DNA of 64,000 bases, from NCBI GenBank assembly GCA_024362935.1, contig JANCRA010000167.1, forward strand, positions 124,001 to 188,000. The letters are read 5' to 3'. Of the stretch, positions 35,301 through 48,155 are shown in pieces. Numbering within the stretch: the stretch's first letter is position 1; each line of letters begins with the position of its first letter. The notes beneath the pieces are model-generated. The model ran no database searches. It had not been told where the DNA came from and saw nothing but the letters and a program-made list of their open reading frames with translations. The DNA comes from Setophaga petechia (lineage: Eukaryota > Chordata > Aves > Passeriformes > Parulidae). Both the position numbers and the translations under genes were made by a program.

Positions 35301-35889
35301 CTTTCCAGTCGGGGGAAAACAATTTCTGAGATAAAACCCCTAATGGTTGCAAATTGCCCGTCTGGCAGCAGGAGGTTCCCCGGGGAGGCTGGGCAGCGGT
35401 GCTGCGGTGGCAGAGACATTTCCGAGGGGACAGTGGTGCCTGTGCCCCCGGGGGACAGCGAGCCTAGGGACCAGAGTGCTGCTGTCACTGCACCTGACAG
35501 ATCCGTGGGCTGGCTCTCCCTCTGCACAGCAGCCAGGAGTGTAACTCTGCCCATCGGCACCGCTGGGAAGCCAGGTCACAGCAGTCACTGCCACCAGTGG
35601 GCACTGAGGGGCTGCGACCTTTGGGGCATGGTTAGGAGCTGCCCAGTGCTGGGTCGCAGACATTTGGATGGTTTTGCTGCCCACTGGCTAGGGCATTTGG
35701 AATCCCATCTCTGTGAGCCGGCTGACAGGAGCCAGACTGACTCCCTCAGGATTTGTCCCGTTAATTCTTGTCTTTGGAGCTGTCATGGTGTGACACTGGC
35801 CAAATGCCAGGCACCCACGAGAGCTGCTCACTCGCCCTCCCCTGCCACGGCTGGGCAGAGGAGAGGAACATTTAACAAAAAGCTCCTAA
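35301..35889. other. Spacer
   Basis: GC-moderate sequence with overlapping open frames but no recognisable domain or repeat. Confidence 0.35.
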
Positions 35890-36974
35890 GCTGAAATAAG
35901 GACTGGGAGAAAACACTCCAAGGGCAAAACAAGCTCATCTTAGAGATACAAAGTGATTTTATTACTTACAAAATTAGAGGATAATAAGAAGTAAAGTAAG
36001 CCCTTAAAACACCTTTTCTTCTCCCAACCTCTCCCTCCTTCCCACTGACAGCACAGGGAGACTGGGCATGGGGGTTTGGGTCAGTTCATCCCCAAGATTT
36101 CCTTCTGCTGCTCGAGGAGAGCAGTCCCTGTGAGACCATGGGAGAGAGTTCTCTGTGAACTTCTCCAGAGCTGGGTCCACTCTCACGAGCAGCAGTTCTC
36201 CCAAAACTCCTGCTATGTGAGTCCCTCCCACGGGAGACAGTCCTCCCAAAACTGCTGCAGTGTGGGTCACTCACCCACGGAGTGCAGCCCTCCAAGGACG
36301 GGCTGGAGCAGGGCCCCCCTCTCCATTGAGTCTTCCACTGGATCACAGCCTCCTCCAGGCATCCACCTGCTCCAGCGTGGGCACCTTCCCCATGGGCTGG
36401 GGGGGAATCTCTGCATCCCTTGTGGATCCCCATGGGCTGTGGGTGGATCTCTGTATCCCCCATGGATCCATGGGCTGTGGGTGGATCTCTGCATCCTCCA
36501 TGGATCCCCAAGGGCTGTGGGTGGATCTCTGCATCCCCGTGGATCCCCATTCCCTGTGGGTGGATCTCTGCATCCCCCCTGGATCCCCAGGGCTGTAGGG
36601 GCACAGCTGTCTCTCCATGCTCTCACCATGGCTGCAGAGGAATCTCGGCTCTGGCCCCTGGAGCATCTCCTGCCCCTCCTTCTCCACTGACCTTGGTGTC
36701 TCCACATTGTTTCCCTCACATGTTCTCACCTTCTTCTCTTCTCTGGCTAGAAAAAGCTGTGTCCCCCTATATTTTGAATTTCCTCTTAAATCTGTTGCCT
36801 CAGAGGTGTTTCCAGCCTCTCTCATTGGCCCAGCCTTGGCCAGCAGCACGTCCATCCTCAGAGCCATCAGGGACTGGCTCTGTCTGGCACAGTGGAAGCT
36901 TCCAGCAGCTTCTCACAGGAGCCACCTCTGTGGACGCCCTGCTACCAAAAACCAGGCCTTGCAAACCCAACACA
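35890..36974 (-). mobile_element. Solo LTR, family E, copy 2
   Basis: On the minus strand it begins TGTGTTGGGTTTGCAAGG at 36,974. It passes through a short minisatellite (36,415-36,600, unit GGATCTCTGCATCCCC with GGGCTGTGGGT) and ends near TGTTTTGCCCTTGGAGTG..CAGTCC at about 35,890-35,905. The head aligns with 10,080-10,397. This copy looks full length, while the 9.5-kb copy has lost its distal half and expanded the minisatellite. Confidence 0.8.
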
Positions 36975-37720
36975 GGAACTCAAAGGTGACTGCAGCAGAT
37001 GGTGCATCAGCTGTGGGCTGACTGAGGGCAGGTGTAGGTCACGGGGAGGGCAGGAAAGACTCCCCCACACTGTCTGGTGGAACACTCTGAGTATTGCTGG
37101 GCAGAGCTCAGTGCTGTTTTGGGGGTTTTTTAGCATTCAGAAAGAAAAAAAGCCCAGTTCTAGGCAGCATTTATCCACTTCCTCTGTCCCCTGACTTTTC
37201 TAGGCTGCTGACTCGTGGAAAAACACAAATCCGTGATGGAAATGTTAGAGGTGTCAGTGTGGGCAGGCTGTAGAAACCCAGCAGGGTGGGGTTGCTCTGA
37301 GCCCGAGCTGTGGTGGCCCTGGGGGTCAGCCTGGTGGCACAGCACAAACCAGGGCAGGGCAGTGCCAGGGTGGCAAATGCTGGGGCAGCAGTGAAAGGCC
37401 TTCGGTGTGTAGGAGGAACAGCCCTGCAGGGATGGAGGCTCTGAGGAGCTGTCTGGGGGCCAGGGCTCAGCAGGGCAGCTGGAGGCAGCTGGCAGGAGGA
37501 CAGCTCTGAAATCTGGACTTTGTGCCTTTATGGCATTGGACAAGTGTTGCTTTCATCCCAGAAGTGTTCCTTCACACCTGTCTGACCTGTTGAGTGGGAG
37601 GGGAAGGAGGTCAGGACAGCCTAGGCTGTTTTGAAGGGACATGTGCTTAATAATATGCCAGAACCACCTGAAGAGCCACCCAGCCCAGGCTGCCAAAGGA
37701 ATGGGATAAATATAAACTGC
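36975..37720. other. Spacer
   Basis: No gene or repeat recognised. Confidence 0.4.
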
Positions 37721-38400
37721 TGTCTTGGTTTGGAAAGAGAGGAGTCTGCTAAGGCAGGCAGGAGCCTCCCCTGAAATGGAGAATGTAAATCTTCTCCCTG
37801 CCCCTCTGAGTTGCTATAAATGTTAAATTAGGGGGCTCTCAGGCAAAAAATATAGGAGCAGGAAATAACAGTTCTTTAATGGGGAAGAAAATGAAAGGAT
37901 AAAATAAACCATGCAGTACACTAGAACAACACTGCCAGAGTCAGAACCCAACCTGACACCCTGTGGGTCAGGGTGTTGGTGGCAGTGCCATTGGAATTGT
38001 GGCTCAGCCCTCCTGCAGTGTCAGGGCTGGTTCTGCTGGAGCAGGGATCCTGTAGAAAGGTGCAGTCTCTTCCTCTGAAGATCCAGAGGCAGAGGCAGCT
38101 GCTGCTCCTCTGGGCAATCCAGTGCAGAAGCCGTGCTGGTGTTCCAGAATCTCCAGATTATATCCAGGTAGGAATGCTTGGCTCCTCCCTCTGGGCTCAC
38201 ATCTCCCAGTGGGATGCTGTAGTTCTTATCAGTCATGCAGGGACATTCCATAGCTGTTGTCAGCAGATGTTCTGCTGATAAGAGGCTATTGAATGTCACT
38301 GCATAAAGGAGGAGTGGGTGTGGAAGAGATAAGGCAAACTGCCCACTGAACAGAAGACAGCTGCCATCCAGATGGCAAATAGAATCCATCCTGCCTTGCC
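37721..38400. mobile_element. Solo LTR, family D, copy 2
   Basis: Starts TGTCTTGGTTTGG and aligns with 8,154-8,803 over most of its length in the same orientation. The right edge is approximate. It lies in the presumed 3' flank of receptor gene 3. Confidence 0.75.
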
Positions 38401-38779
38401 ATCTGGGACAACTGGATTCGTTTAATAATGGAAACAACCTGAAGTACTCAATGAGGTATGATATGATAGATACATTTGTACATGTTGGCAAGAAGGATCA
38501 GTGGATTTTAGCTGCAGAAGGAACTAAAAGAGGTACATGGCTCACCTGTCAGTAACAGGTAGGTGCTGGAGGATGGAATGGAGGCACATTAACAACAACT
38601 GATTACACACACACTTTTACATATCTCTGTGACCTATTTGTTTAATGGAAACGTAGAGTATAACTTTCTAAACCTAACAAAGAACTTGCTAGAGAAAAAG
38701 AGCAATACTTATCCCGACAGCCCTGAAGCTGTATTTCCTCTTTATGTTGCAGATGTTGGGGTTTGTTCCCCTTTTCCCT

Positions 38780-39712
38780 TTAGCATGTCTGTATCTGCAA
38801 GGGGTGGGTTGCCTCTGGTTGTTGAGTGCTGGCTCTGGGCTGTAGAAAGGCTTCCTGGAACTCCCTGGTGACAAAGTAGTAGCAGACACTATCAAGGCAG
38901 CAGTTGGACGTGGCAATGCACCTCATCACAGAGGAGAAGTTCCTCATGACACAGAGCAGGAAACAGGTAGCTCCAACACTCTCCATGATGAGCCTGGTGA
39001 GCAGCCCGAGGAAGGATGGCAGGAAGCATATCATAAATACAATCAGATTTGCATAAATTATGTGTACAGCTTTATGGATCGATTTCTCCTCCGGTGAATT
39101 CGTGTTCAGTTGTTTCCTGAGGTCCCTGACCACTTGTGTGGAGCAGAAGATCAAGATGGCTAATGGGAGAATGAAAACAAAGAAAATGGCCAGCAGGCTG
39201 AGAGCAGCAGGCAGGGTGTAGGTCTGGAAGCAGAGATCTGCATGTTTGTGGTGCATCAGCTGGATGATGGCACTGACTATCACCAGGACCCACAGGAGCC
39301 CACAGAGCAGGGCAGCCTTTGACGGGGACCTGAAGGCCCTGGCTTTCAAAGGGTGCTTTATGGCAATGTATCGATCTATGGAGATGAATGAAATGATGTA
39401 GATGCTCACTAACATGTTGATAAAGTACATTGTCTCTGTAAACTGGCAGAGCTCCCCTCGGGCTGACTTATTCCAGAGCAAATAAACCATGGAAGGCAAG
39501 GTGCAGATGACAAAGAAATCTGCAAAGACTAAATTCATTACATAAACCCTGGTTTCTGTCCACTTCTTCATCTTGCAGGAGAACACCCAGAAGGCAAGGA
39601 CATTAAATAGTGCTCCAAAAAAGAAAATGAAGCTATACAGAGCAAACTCAATGAGGCGAACATGGGGGTGAGGTTCTAGATTTGTGGTGCTGCAGTTGTT
39701 GGACACATTCAT
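38780..39712 (-). CDS. GPR35-like G protein-coupled receptor, gene 3
   Basis: An intact 310-residue class A receptor of the GPR35 group and the most divergent of the three. Sequons are at Asn2 and Asn6 in the N-terminus and at Asn81 in ECL1. WTET is at 51-54, the disulfide pair Cys89/Cys161, DRY 113-115, CFLP 229-232, and LDSVCYYF with Asp274 in TM7. The tail is about 30 residues, Gln/Pro-rich, with a terminal cysteine. Position 3.36 is Met100 and 4.60 is Gln, so neither pocket arginine of human GPR35 is present. The ATG has A at -3. A splice acceptor (CTTTTCCTATTTCAG) ends 37 nt upstream, matching the architecture of genes 1 and 2. I found no convincing donor for its first exon. It is the outermost gene of the tandem trio. 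Confidence 0.92.
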   Translation of the reverse strand: MNVSNNCSTTNLEPHPHVRLIEFALYSFIFFFGALFNVLAFWVFSCKMKKWTETRVYVMNLVFADFFVICTLPSMVYLLWNKSARGELCQFTETMYFINMLVSIYIISFISIDRYIAIKHPLKARAFRSPSKAALLCGLLWVLVIVSAIIQLMHHKHADLCFQTYTLPAALSLLAIFFVFILPLAILIFCSTQVVRDLRKQLNTNSPEEKSIHKAVHIIYANLIVFMICFLPSFLGLLTRLIMESVGATCFLLCVMRNFSSVMRCIATSNCCLDSVCYYFVTREFQEAFLQPRASTQQPEATHPLQIQTC

Positions 39713-39752
39713 TGTCCTGAGTTACAGATGTTGTATGAGGTTCTGAGACCTG

Positions 39753-42205
39753 AAATAGGAAAAGACATGGTAAGACCTCTTAGTAGCTGTAAAAAAAAAA
39801 AAAAAAGCACATGTAAGTACCTATGTCCTTTGTTAAAAATGTGAATTTGAGCTTTGCAGAGATGTCTTTCTCAGTCAGCCTGTGTCATCCTTTGGCATCC
39901 TTTGTCAAGCATTGTTTATGTCCATTCAGTTTATGAGTGTCTCAGGGTACGTTTCCAAGAGGACATGGCAGACAGCCTTTATTAAATAGAGAGATCATGA
40001 AGTGTGTGTGTGGGCAGGAGGCAACATGGCACTCAGAAGAGCTCCCATAGGTAGTGGGCACATCCTGTGACAATGTGAACACAAATTCCTTAAACCAGGC
40101 TGTGCAGATGATGTAAAATGACCCTTAGCTTGGTGTTGAGCTAGGGAGAATTTGCAGCAACCTAAACTAAAGCCCAGCACAACCCATGAGTGAAAGCTCT
40201 TCTGCCAGTTCTACTGGGTTTGGATTCAGACTGGGGGTGAAGGGGTGGAGTGCATAGCAAAGGTCACTTGATAGAAATCCTCATGCTCTGGCTCTATCTG
40301 GGAAGGTTTCTGAGCCTTTGCACCACCTTTTGAACCTGGAGTTCCTCCTCCAAGCTGAGGAAAACAGCTGAATCTGTATTCCTGCTCTCCCAAGGGAGAG
40401 AGTGAGGAATGCTGCTCTCCACCTCGCCAGGAGAGGAATGGGGAATGGAAGAATTAACCTGATTTTAAGTCCTTTTGTTCCAGGAGAGAGTAGGAGTCTG
40501 CAGATGCAAAGCAGAAGGCCACATCTGGAAGAGGGAACACCACTGCAGAACAAGGGCTGAATTAGATGGCTCCTGCTCCAGGCAGGCAGCCAGCCACCCT
40601 CAGGAATCCATGTTGTGGGTAGTAGCTGTTGAGCCTCTGTCACACTAGCTGCAAGATGCTTTGCAGGAGTATTGGCTGTGTGAAGAGTGTGAGTTCATGG
40701 GCTGATAAAAATCGTCTTTCAGCACAGCCCTTCCTGTGCAAAGTGGTTTCACGTGACAAGCACATGGAAAAATTCTCTGAACCAGTGATTCTCAGTATCT
40801 CTCACTTCTGCTTGCATCTAAATTCACTTCAGAAAAAACAAACAAACAAACAAAAAACCCCCCACCTTTCAATGTAAAATAAGTTTTTTACAGAGTGAAG
40901 TGGGGAGGGATCTGGTGAAATCCCACAGCTTTCAGAGACCTGGGAAGGGAAATCACCTCTGCCTAGTTAAGCAGTTATGTGCCTCCACCAGCAATGCAGA
41001 CCTTGTGGCCAGTGGGTGAGGGCACTGCCTGCAAATCAGAATTCAGTCCTGAAGTGACTGAAAACTACACAAATAACAAATAACTCAGTTTTTGGAGGGA
41101 TGTGTAAGTGTCTTGCAATAGCAGACACTAATGTGATTGCTGCACAGTTCTTGTATGCACAGGCCTGGCTTTCCCAACAGAGGCTTGCTGCTCACTGCCT
41201 GTACCCTGCAGGGAAGGGGACACCTGTCCCCTGAGGAAAACCTCTCTGCACTGTGGACAGCAGCAGCAGGGAACTGTCACTGCTTATGGTCACTGGTTAT
41301 GGCACGAGGCAGAAATCTGACAGCTGCACTGGTGCCCAGGCTTCTTTTCACTGCCTTGGGATGCAGTGCCTGCAGCAGTGCAGGTCTGCAGTGCCTGCAG
41401 CAGCCTCTGCAGAGGTGCAGCACAGGCAAACCACACTGCTGGGCTCTGCAGCATCAAAGGGCTCTGGGCAGCGCTGCCTTTGGAGCTGCAGACCTGGCCC
41501 AGTGCAGTTCCCAGCAGCAGGGCTCACAAGTGCTCCAGCCCACAGGGCAGTCCAGAGGCTGGGAGGAGGATGGTGGAAATGAGTAGAGGGTTTAAAGCAG
41601 TCCAAAATGCACTGAGAGCGTATGAATGAGCAAAAAAACCCAAAAACCTTTAAAGAGATTCAGCTTGACCAGCTAACACATCCTGTGGCTGCTGGCAATG
41701 CTTCATGTGAGGTAGATGAAATGCCTGCAGCATAAGAGGGGCTAGGCAGCAACTTTCAGCTGTGACAAAAGGATGGAGACAGCTGTGAAACAGCATCTTG
41801 CTGCTGCTGGAAGACCAGCAACAGGCTGGGGCTCAACAGACAAGGTCACCTGTGCTGTGCAGGGTGTCCTGCTGTCCCCACCCATAGGCTGGAGAGAACT
41901 TCTCAGCAGCTGTGCCCCAGCCCAGAAGCTGGTGACCTCCTGGGGAGGAAGGCCCGGGCTGGGCTTGTTTCCTCCAGCAGCTCAAGAAGCAGGAGGCTTC
42001 TGCCAGACCCTGAAGAGAGAGGCTGGAGGAAGACATGCAAGGCAGAGGCTGAAGGCACGGGGGATGTTGCAGCAGCACTGTGGTGGCTGCATCCAATGTT
42101 TTTCCAGCAGGAGAGCAGCTGCACTGAAGGGGGAGTTTTGCATGGAAAATTCTTCTCCTTCCTTCTGGGAGAGCTCAAAAGTGGGCAGGCACCAAGGGCT
42201 GAAGG
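39753..42205. other. Spacer 5' of receptor gene 3
   Basis: Expected to hold the unseen 5' UTR exon and promoter of gene 3. I cannot point to them. It contains a poly-A tract (about 39,791-39,805) and an AAAC microsatellite (about 40,836-40,853). No coding exon. Confidence 0.35.
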
Positions 42206-42338
42206 ATGAATATGGTGGGTGAAACAAAGGGTGAATATGGTGAGTGAAACAAAGGGTGAACATGGTGGGTGAAATAAAGGGTGAACATGATGGGTGAAAT
42301 AAAGGGTGAATATGGTGGGTGAATATGGTGGGTGAGGT
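42206..42338. repeat. About 25-bp minisatellite, 5 units
   Basis: Unit GGTGGGTGAAACAAAGGGTGAA with small variants. Confidence 0.9.
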
Positions 42339-45130
42339 GGATAAGGACAGCATGGGAGCCCTGGTGGATGAGGGAAGGAACCTGGAACTTAGCAGAGGGA
42401 GAGCAAGAAGAGAAATGAGGGTGAAGTCAGGTACAGCACAGCATCTTGTGCATGAGCTGCCCTCAGACCTGCCACCTCCATGGCAACAGCCCTGACTGTC
42501 TCCTACAGTCCTACAAATGGAATGGGTGGCTCCCAGCAAATACTCAATGGAGATGCAACACAGGAGTGAGAACAGGCCTGGGCAGGGCAGGACCTCCCAG
42601 GGGTTTTAATGTACCCACAGCACTGGCCAGAAAGAGTGAGCAGCAAAGTGTCCCCAAGGCAGAGGAGACCCAGGTGAGGGACCTGCCATGGTGCTGAAGT
42701 GAGGAGCTTTTCCTCTCTGTTTCCAAATAGCACAAAGAAATCTTCAAACTGCTGCTCCAGCCTTGCTGCTGTTCTTCACACCTCTCTCAAATGCAAGGAT
42801 CTAAGGCACAGCAGTTTGTGCTCTTCTTTTTTGAAACTTGTGTTCTTTCAGGCTCATCTATCACTGCATCCCTTGAAAACTGTAATGTGGTCACCCTAAT
42901 CATGATCTGCTTTGATAGATGCTGGAAGAAGTTCTCTTAGACCAAAAAAAATTTCTTAGAATCACTCATTTCCCATATTGGGATGAATTAACTTCCAGTT
43001 CTCAGTGCTCTGATATTCCAGGTAAAGTACCCAGAGAATACCTTGGAGTAAGAACAGAACCTGGAAGGCTCAGAGATCACAGCCCACCCCAGGGACTCCT
43101 GCCTGACAGGGCCCTTGCTGCCCAGCAGAAACCACGCTCAAAGCCTCCTCTGCCTCCCCCAGGCACTGCAGGACCCTGCTCAGCAGTTCTCAGCCAGCAA
43201 GAGAGGAGAAACAAAGTGATGTTACCTGCAGATTTAAGGTGCCAGAGTCAGCAGCAGGTGCCACCCGGGCAGGGCACGCAGGCTCTGTGCAGCTGGGCAG
43301 GGCAGGCTGGGCACAGGCTGCCAGTGCAGGGCAGGAGCCTGGCACCAGCAGCTCCCTGGTACTTGAGGCTTTCCCCAGCACCTCCTCCTCCTGTGTAAGA
43401 GCAAATTTCACATCAGTTAACTTTCAAATGCCAGCCTTCTGGCCAAATCAACCCTGGCACTACTTTACAGTGAGCTCTGGTGCCTCACCACTGTGGAGAC
43501 CTTGGTGGGGGGGCATTCCCTGGTCTAGGGAGACACAAGAAGCTTCCCTCAAAAAGCTGTTAGAGCCCATGGGCTCCTTCCCCTGTTCCTATATCTATTC
43601 CTATGTCCCTGAGCCACTCCTTCCCTATTCCCTGATTGCCCTCATCTTTGTACTGGCTGAGACCAGGGTCAGCCCCCAGGCTTGACCCTCTTTGTGTGAG
43701 TGCTGGGACCTGAACAAGTCACCACAGACTGAATAAAACATCTGTGGATATTATGCAAAGGTCCTTTCTGCTCCCTTCCCCTGGACTGTGCTAGCAGCAA
43801 TTCAGACTGCTACACACCACTCTGCAGTTTCTGAAAGGGGGTGTTCTATGGCTAGTAGAGATGTTCAGCAAGTGGGGATTTGAAATGCTCACTAGTGCTG
43901 AAGTCTAAGCTAAGTAAAGCCAGGAAGGTGCAATACCTGGTCCAGATGGCCCCATACAGCTCATGGTACACCTGAGTGTTGAGTTGTGTTTGCTCAGCTC
44001 TGGACCTGGGGGTGGGCACAGGGAGCAGCTTGGCAGTAGTGTAGGAAAGCCTCCCCAGCCCTCCTCAAATGCTGCACTCAGATGGGGCCTTGGGCTGGAT
44101 TTGGTGCCTGGGGCATGGATGGAGCAGGAGAGGGTCATCATGGGGCAGCGTTAGGGCTCTGGCCTGCAGCCCTGTTTGAGCACAGCTACAGCCAAACCAT
44201 GGGGAGCTTCAGCTGGCACCTAAACCAAGGCCTCAGCATCTCCCATGGGTGGCAAAGAGCCTCACTTGTCAAACTCTGCATTCACAGGAGTGGAGGGGGC
44301 AGGCAGAGCTGTAAGCCCCAAAGGGCTCAGTAATGGGTTGTTAATTGGTATCAGTAATCAGCTGCTAGTGGGGACTGCCTCCCTGCACACTCAGCCTTGG
44401 CGCTGGCCAGCTGCTGCACCGCTGCATTGCAGGGATGCCCTGGTGGTTGGTGCCCTTCAATCAGCACCGTGGGTGCTGTCCTGGCTGGGGGAGCTGTGAG
44501 AGAAAGGAAGAAGCTGGCTGGACCCTGGGTGAGTGAAGGGTGGCAGGATGCCCCCGGGTGCCCGGCTCAGGAGCTCTGGGTGGCACCAGGCAAAGGAAGC
44601 TCTGCAGCACGGCTGTGAAACGGGGCTGGGCAGGGCAGAGCTCCAGGCACAGGATCCTGAAGATAAGCCCCACTCGCTGTGCCCCACCACAAGGCTTCTG
44701 CAGCTTGCAGCCATCCCATAATCACAGAGATGTGCGTGCTGATCACAGCCCTCAGGAGGCAAACAGGCATCCAAAGTCCTGGGTGTGCCTGTCACAGGAG
44801 GAACAGCCCGTGTGCAGGGCAGGAGCCACGTCAGATATCTCAGAACCACAGGCTGATAAGACCCTTGGATAGCATCTGGCATTTGTAAGGTGCTGTGCAG
44901 GAGTGGGGCAGAGAAGCACGGTGACACGAAATGCTGCAGTGGCTCTTTGGGTCACAGTGTGAAAAAGGGACAGGATGGTCACTGCAGATGTCCAGGGACA
45001 GGAAAGACCTGTGTGAAGAGAGCCACAAAGCAAAAGTGGTGGGAGCTGTTTGCTTGTGGTAGCTGCAGCTGCATTCCCCAGAGAGGCTGATGCTGTGAGT
45101 TATTTTTGAGTTAGAGCTCACCGTGATGGC
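42339..45130. other. Spacer
   Basis: No coding exon, RNA or recognised repeat. Many short overlapping frames reflect moderate GC only. Confidence 0.4.
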
Positions 45131-45134
45131 CTTG

Positions 45135-45625
45135 TTCACACAACCATTGGGGCTGGAAGGAGCCTCCTTCCACCAAAAGGACATTTCTACCAGCCCTTTG
45201 CTCAGAGGTGTTGTCTGAGGCCATGTCCACTTTGGTTTTGAATAGTTTGAAGGATAACTCCACACATTCTCTGGGGAACCTATTCTAGTGCTTGATCATT
45301 CTGAGACTAAACTCTTTTATGTTTTAACAGACTTTCCTGTATTTCAGTCTATGCCTTTTGCCTCTTGCCCTTTCAGCTGTGTCAGGGAGAGGGCAGGAGG
45401 AAAAAGGCACAAACTGAAATATAGAAAAGTCTGTTTAAACATAAAAAGAAGTTTACTCCCTGCCACAGGGTGTTTATACACATGGATCACATCCTTGAGA
45501 GACTTCTTCAGGCTGAATAGTCCCAGCTCTTTCAAGAGATATTCCAGTCCCTTGACCATCTTTGTGGCCTTTCCCTAGACCTGCTCTGTTAAGTCCAGGT
45601 CTCTCTTGTACTGGGTTCAGTCTCA
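45135..45625 (-). mobile_element. CR1 LINE 3' fragment containing an inverted duplication
   Basis: Reverse-complement CR1 text is recognisable on both sides: CATTCTCTGGGGAACC..CTAGTGCTTGATCA at about 45,266-45,300, and TTCAGGCTGAATAGTCCCAG..ATCTTTGTGGCCTTTCC at about 45,507-45,575. Between them lies a foldback (45,308-45,455) listed separately. Non-coding stub. Confidence 0.75.
45308..45455. repeat. Long foldback, about 67-bp arms with 12-nt loop
   Basis: 45,308-45,374 and 45,387-45,455 are reverse complements with about ten differences, including small indels, separated by the loop AGCTGTGTCAGG. A transcript from either strand would fold into a long, nearly continuous hairpin. It lies inside a CR1 remnant, and one arm is an inverted copy of CR1 sequence. 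Confidence 0.9.
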
Positions 45626-48155
45626 GCAGTGCTGGGCAGAGGGGCAGGGTTCATCTTCCCCTCACTGCTCATTCCCAAGCAGCCTCAGCTGCTGTTCCCT
45701 GGCCCTGCTGCCATGGCACACTGCTGGCTCTCCATCAGCTGCATTCCCTCCTGGAGCCAGGCTCTCCTCTGCCTGGCTGCTTTCCAGGGGTCAGCCCCAG
45801 CCTGCCCAGGGGTAAGGAGTCATTCCTCCTCAGCTGAAGGAATAGCAGGGACTGACTGTCCTGCAGCTCTCTGGATGCTCTTTCCTGCCTTTCCTGGAGG
45901 GTGACATTTGAGGGACACAGCAGTGCTGAAGGGAAGAGCACAACATGAGTGTCAGCTCACTGCAGGCCTGCCTGTAAAAGGTGAGGAGATGAGCAGCACT
46001 GGAAAATTACTTTGTGCCACCACGATCTGCAGGGGCTGCAGTTGATGGTGGGGACTAAAAACTGCCAGTGTCAGAAGGAGAGGGAGCTCAGCCTGTGGAG
46101 TTCCAGATGATTTGGAGGTGGTGATCTAGGAAAGAGCCCCAAAGAGGGGTGTAAAGAAGGAGGGTGAAGTGGCTGGGGAGAGAACACCATGGATGGGGGA
46201 CAGGGATGGATCCAGGCTGGCCAAACTGTCTGGATTGATGAGCTCCACCACTGGAAGGGGCCAGGGAACACAGAGACATGGAGCAGAGGACCTCTGGGAT
46301 GGTGGCAGCCAAGCAGCACTGGGGCAGGTCAGGCTGTGACCCTGGCACCTGCCTGCAGCAGTGTCTAGCCTGGACAGAAGGATTCAGCCCCCCATGGGAG
46401 ACAGGAGAAGGCTGCTCATGCTGGGTCTGCTGAGCACCTGGCATTTTTTACCTCTCTTCTACCAAATCTCAAGATTCTAAACTGGTACAGATTACATCTG
46501 TTTGTGTTTGCTAAAATGCAGTATACTAAGCAGGACTAAACAAAGTGGGTTTGGTTGTGATGTGAAACAGGGGCAACACCTACATGGGATGCTGCAAACT
46601 TTCACAAGCCAGCCTGGAAAACCTTTGAAGGTACCACCTTTGCCATGACAGCAAGGCAAAAACACTCTTAAACCTGGTTTGGGTTTTTTCCCCCTTCCCC
46701 TCCCTCAGTCATGAACATCTCTTTCCTGTATAATCAGTTTGAAAGGTCACTTTGTTATGCAATCCTTTGGGTTTGAAAGGTCTTCACCTTCATTAATATT
46801 CCAAATTCAAAGCTTAATTTATTTACAGTTTGCATTCACATGTCCAAGAAGGAGGAAAACAAAGATGGGCTAAGGATGGCAGTGTTTGCACAGCCAGCCA
46901 TGCTTTATTCAGGATGGGCTGCAGCAATACCCACCTGTGCAATGCTGTATAAATACATCTCACAGGTTTGGAATTATTTTATATATGGACCAAATCCTCA
47001 GCACTCTTCAGGCTGCACTCCAGCCTATCCACACTTGTCATGTTGATGCTAAAGACTCACATCATTGATTTCCTGAGATGAAAAACTCCTTTTTGCTCTC
47101 TCTCTCCCTCTCTAAGAATCACTTTGTTTCTGAGTGCCTTGTGTTTGAGTGGAGACCTCTAATGCTTCAAGAGCTACACCAGATTTTTTTCATCACTCTC
47201 CCTCAACCACAAAACACTCAAGAAAAAAAAAAAAAAAAGAAAAAAAAAAAGGGTTTGCTAATGGGAAGCAACAGAGGAGAGTGGAAGTAGGTCTGGTAAT
47301 TGTAACCCATGCTCTGACCTTGTCTAGTCCCAGGAGAGCAAATCAATTTATCCTTGGCTTTCACCAGAAGTCTGTAATTTGCCTGTAGTTATCCTCCCCA
47401 TTTCTGCATTTGGACAGAGGCACTTTCAGCCTGGAGAAGCATCACTCCTGCAATGTGGTACTTATGATTGTTAGAGGCTTTTGCTTATACTTTGGGACTT
47501 TGCCTATAGAAGTGCTTTGCTCTCAGTATCCTAGCACAGGCTAGGCTGAAATGTGTGTATGATGGTTTCCTGAAATAAAAGGGTTCCTAAAACTCACTGG
47601 ACTCATCACCCTTCTTCCTCCTGCTTATTTTTCCACTTGCCTTCTAAACCCCATTCCATTTGGTTTTCCATAAATGTGGATGAGAATGAGCAGTTTAGCT
47701 CAGAGGTTTTTAAACTGGGAAACTTTTGCTGCAGGAGGCAGGACAGCCATCAGAGGGTACAGGGAGGGAGAGTGCTCCATAAACATCCACTTTTCAGAAG
47801 GAAAATTACCCCAGCAGTTAAGAACTAGAAATAACCTGGCAAAGGAGAGGTGATAAATTAGATTCAAGTTGGTCTCACCTCATTTGGAAAGGTGATGATG
47901 AGTCTGTACCAAAAATTCCCTGTTACGTCAGACTGCTTCCATTTCCTGAAACTGAATGCAAATTTAGAAATACAGTTTAATAATAACTTTAATAAATGGA
48001 AATTTAGGAATAGTGATTTTGACAAGATCTGTCAGTAGCACCAAAGCACTGGGGACAGAGGGCAACCAGCTGATGATGACAAATGGGTTTTACCTTCCTG
48101 TGCAAGCTACAGAGCATCAGCACAATAACATTGTGCCATTGGAGTGACAGTTTGG
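45626..48155. other. Spacer
   Basis: No gene or known repeat recognised. A-rich tract at about 47,221-47,251. Confidence 0.4.
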
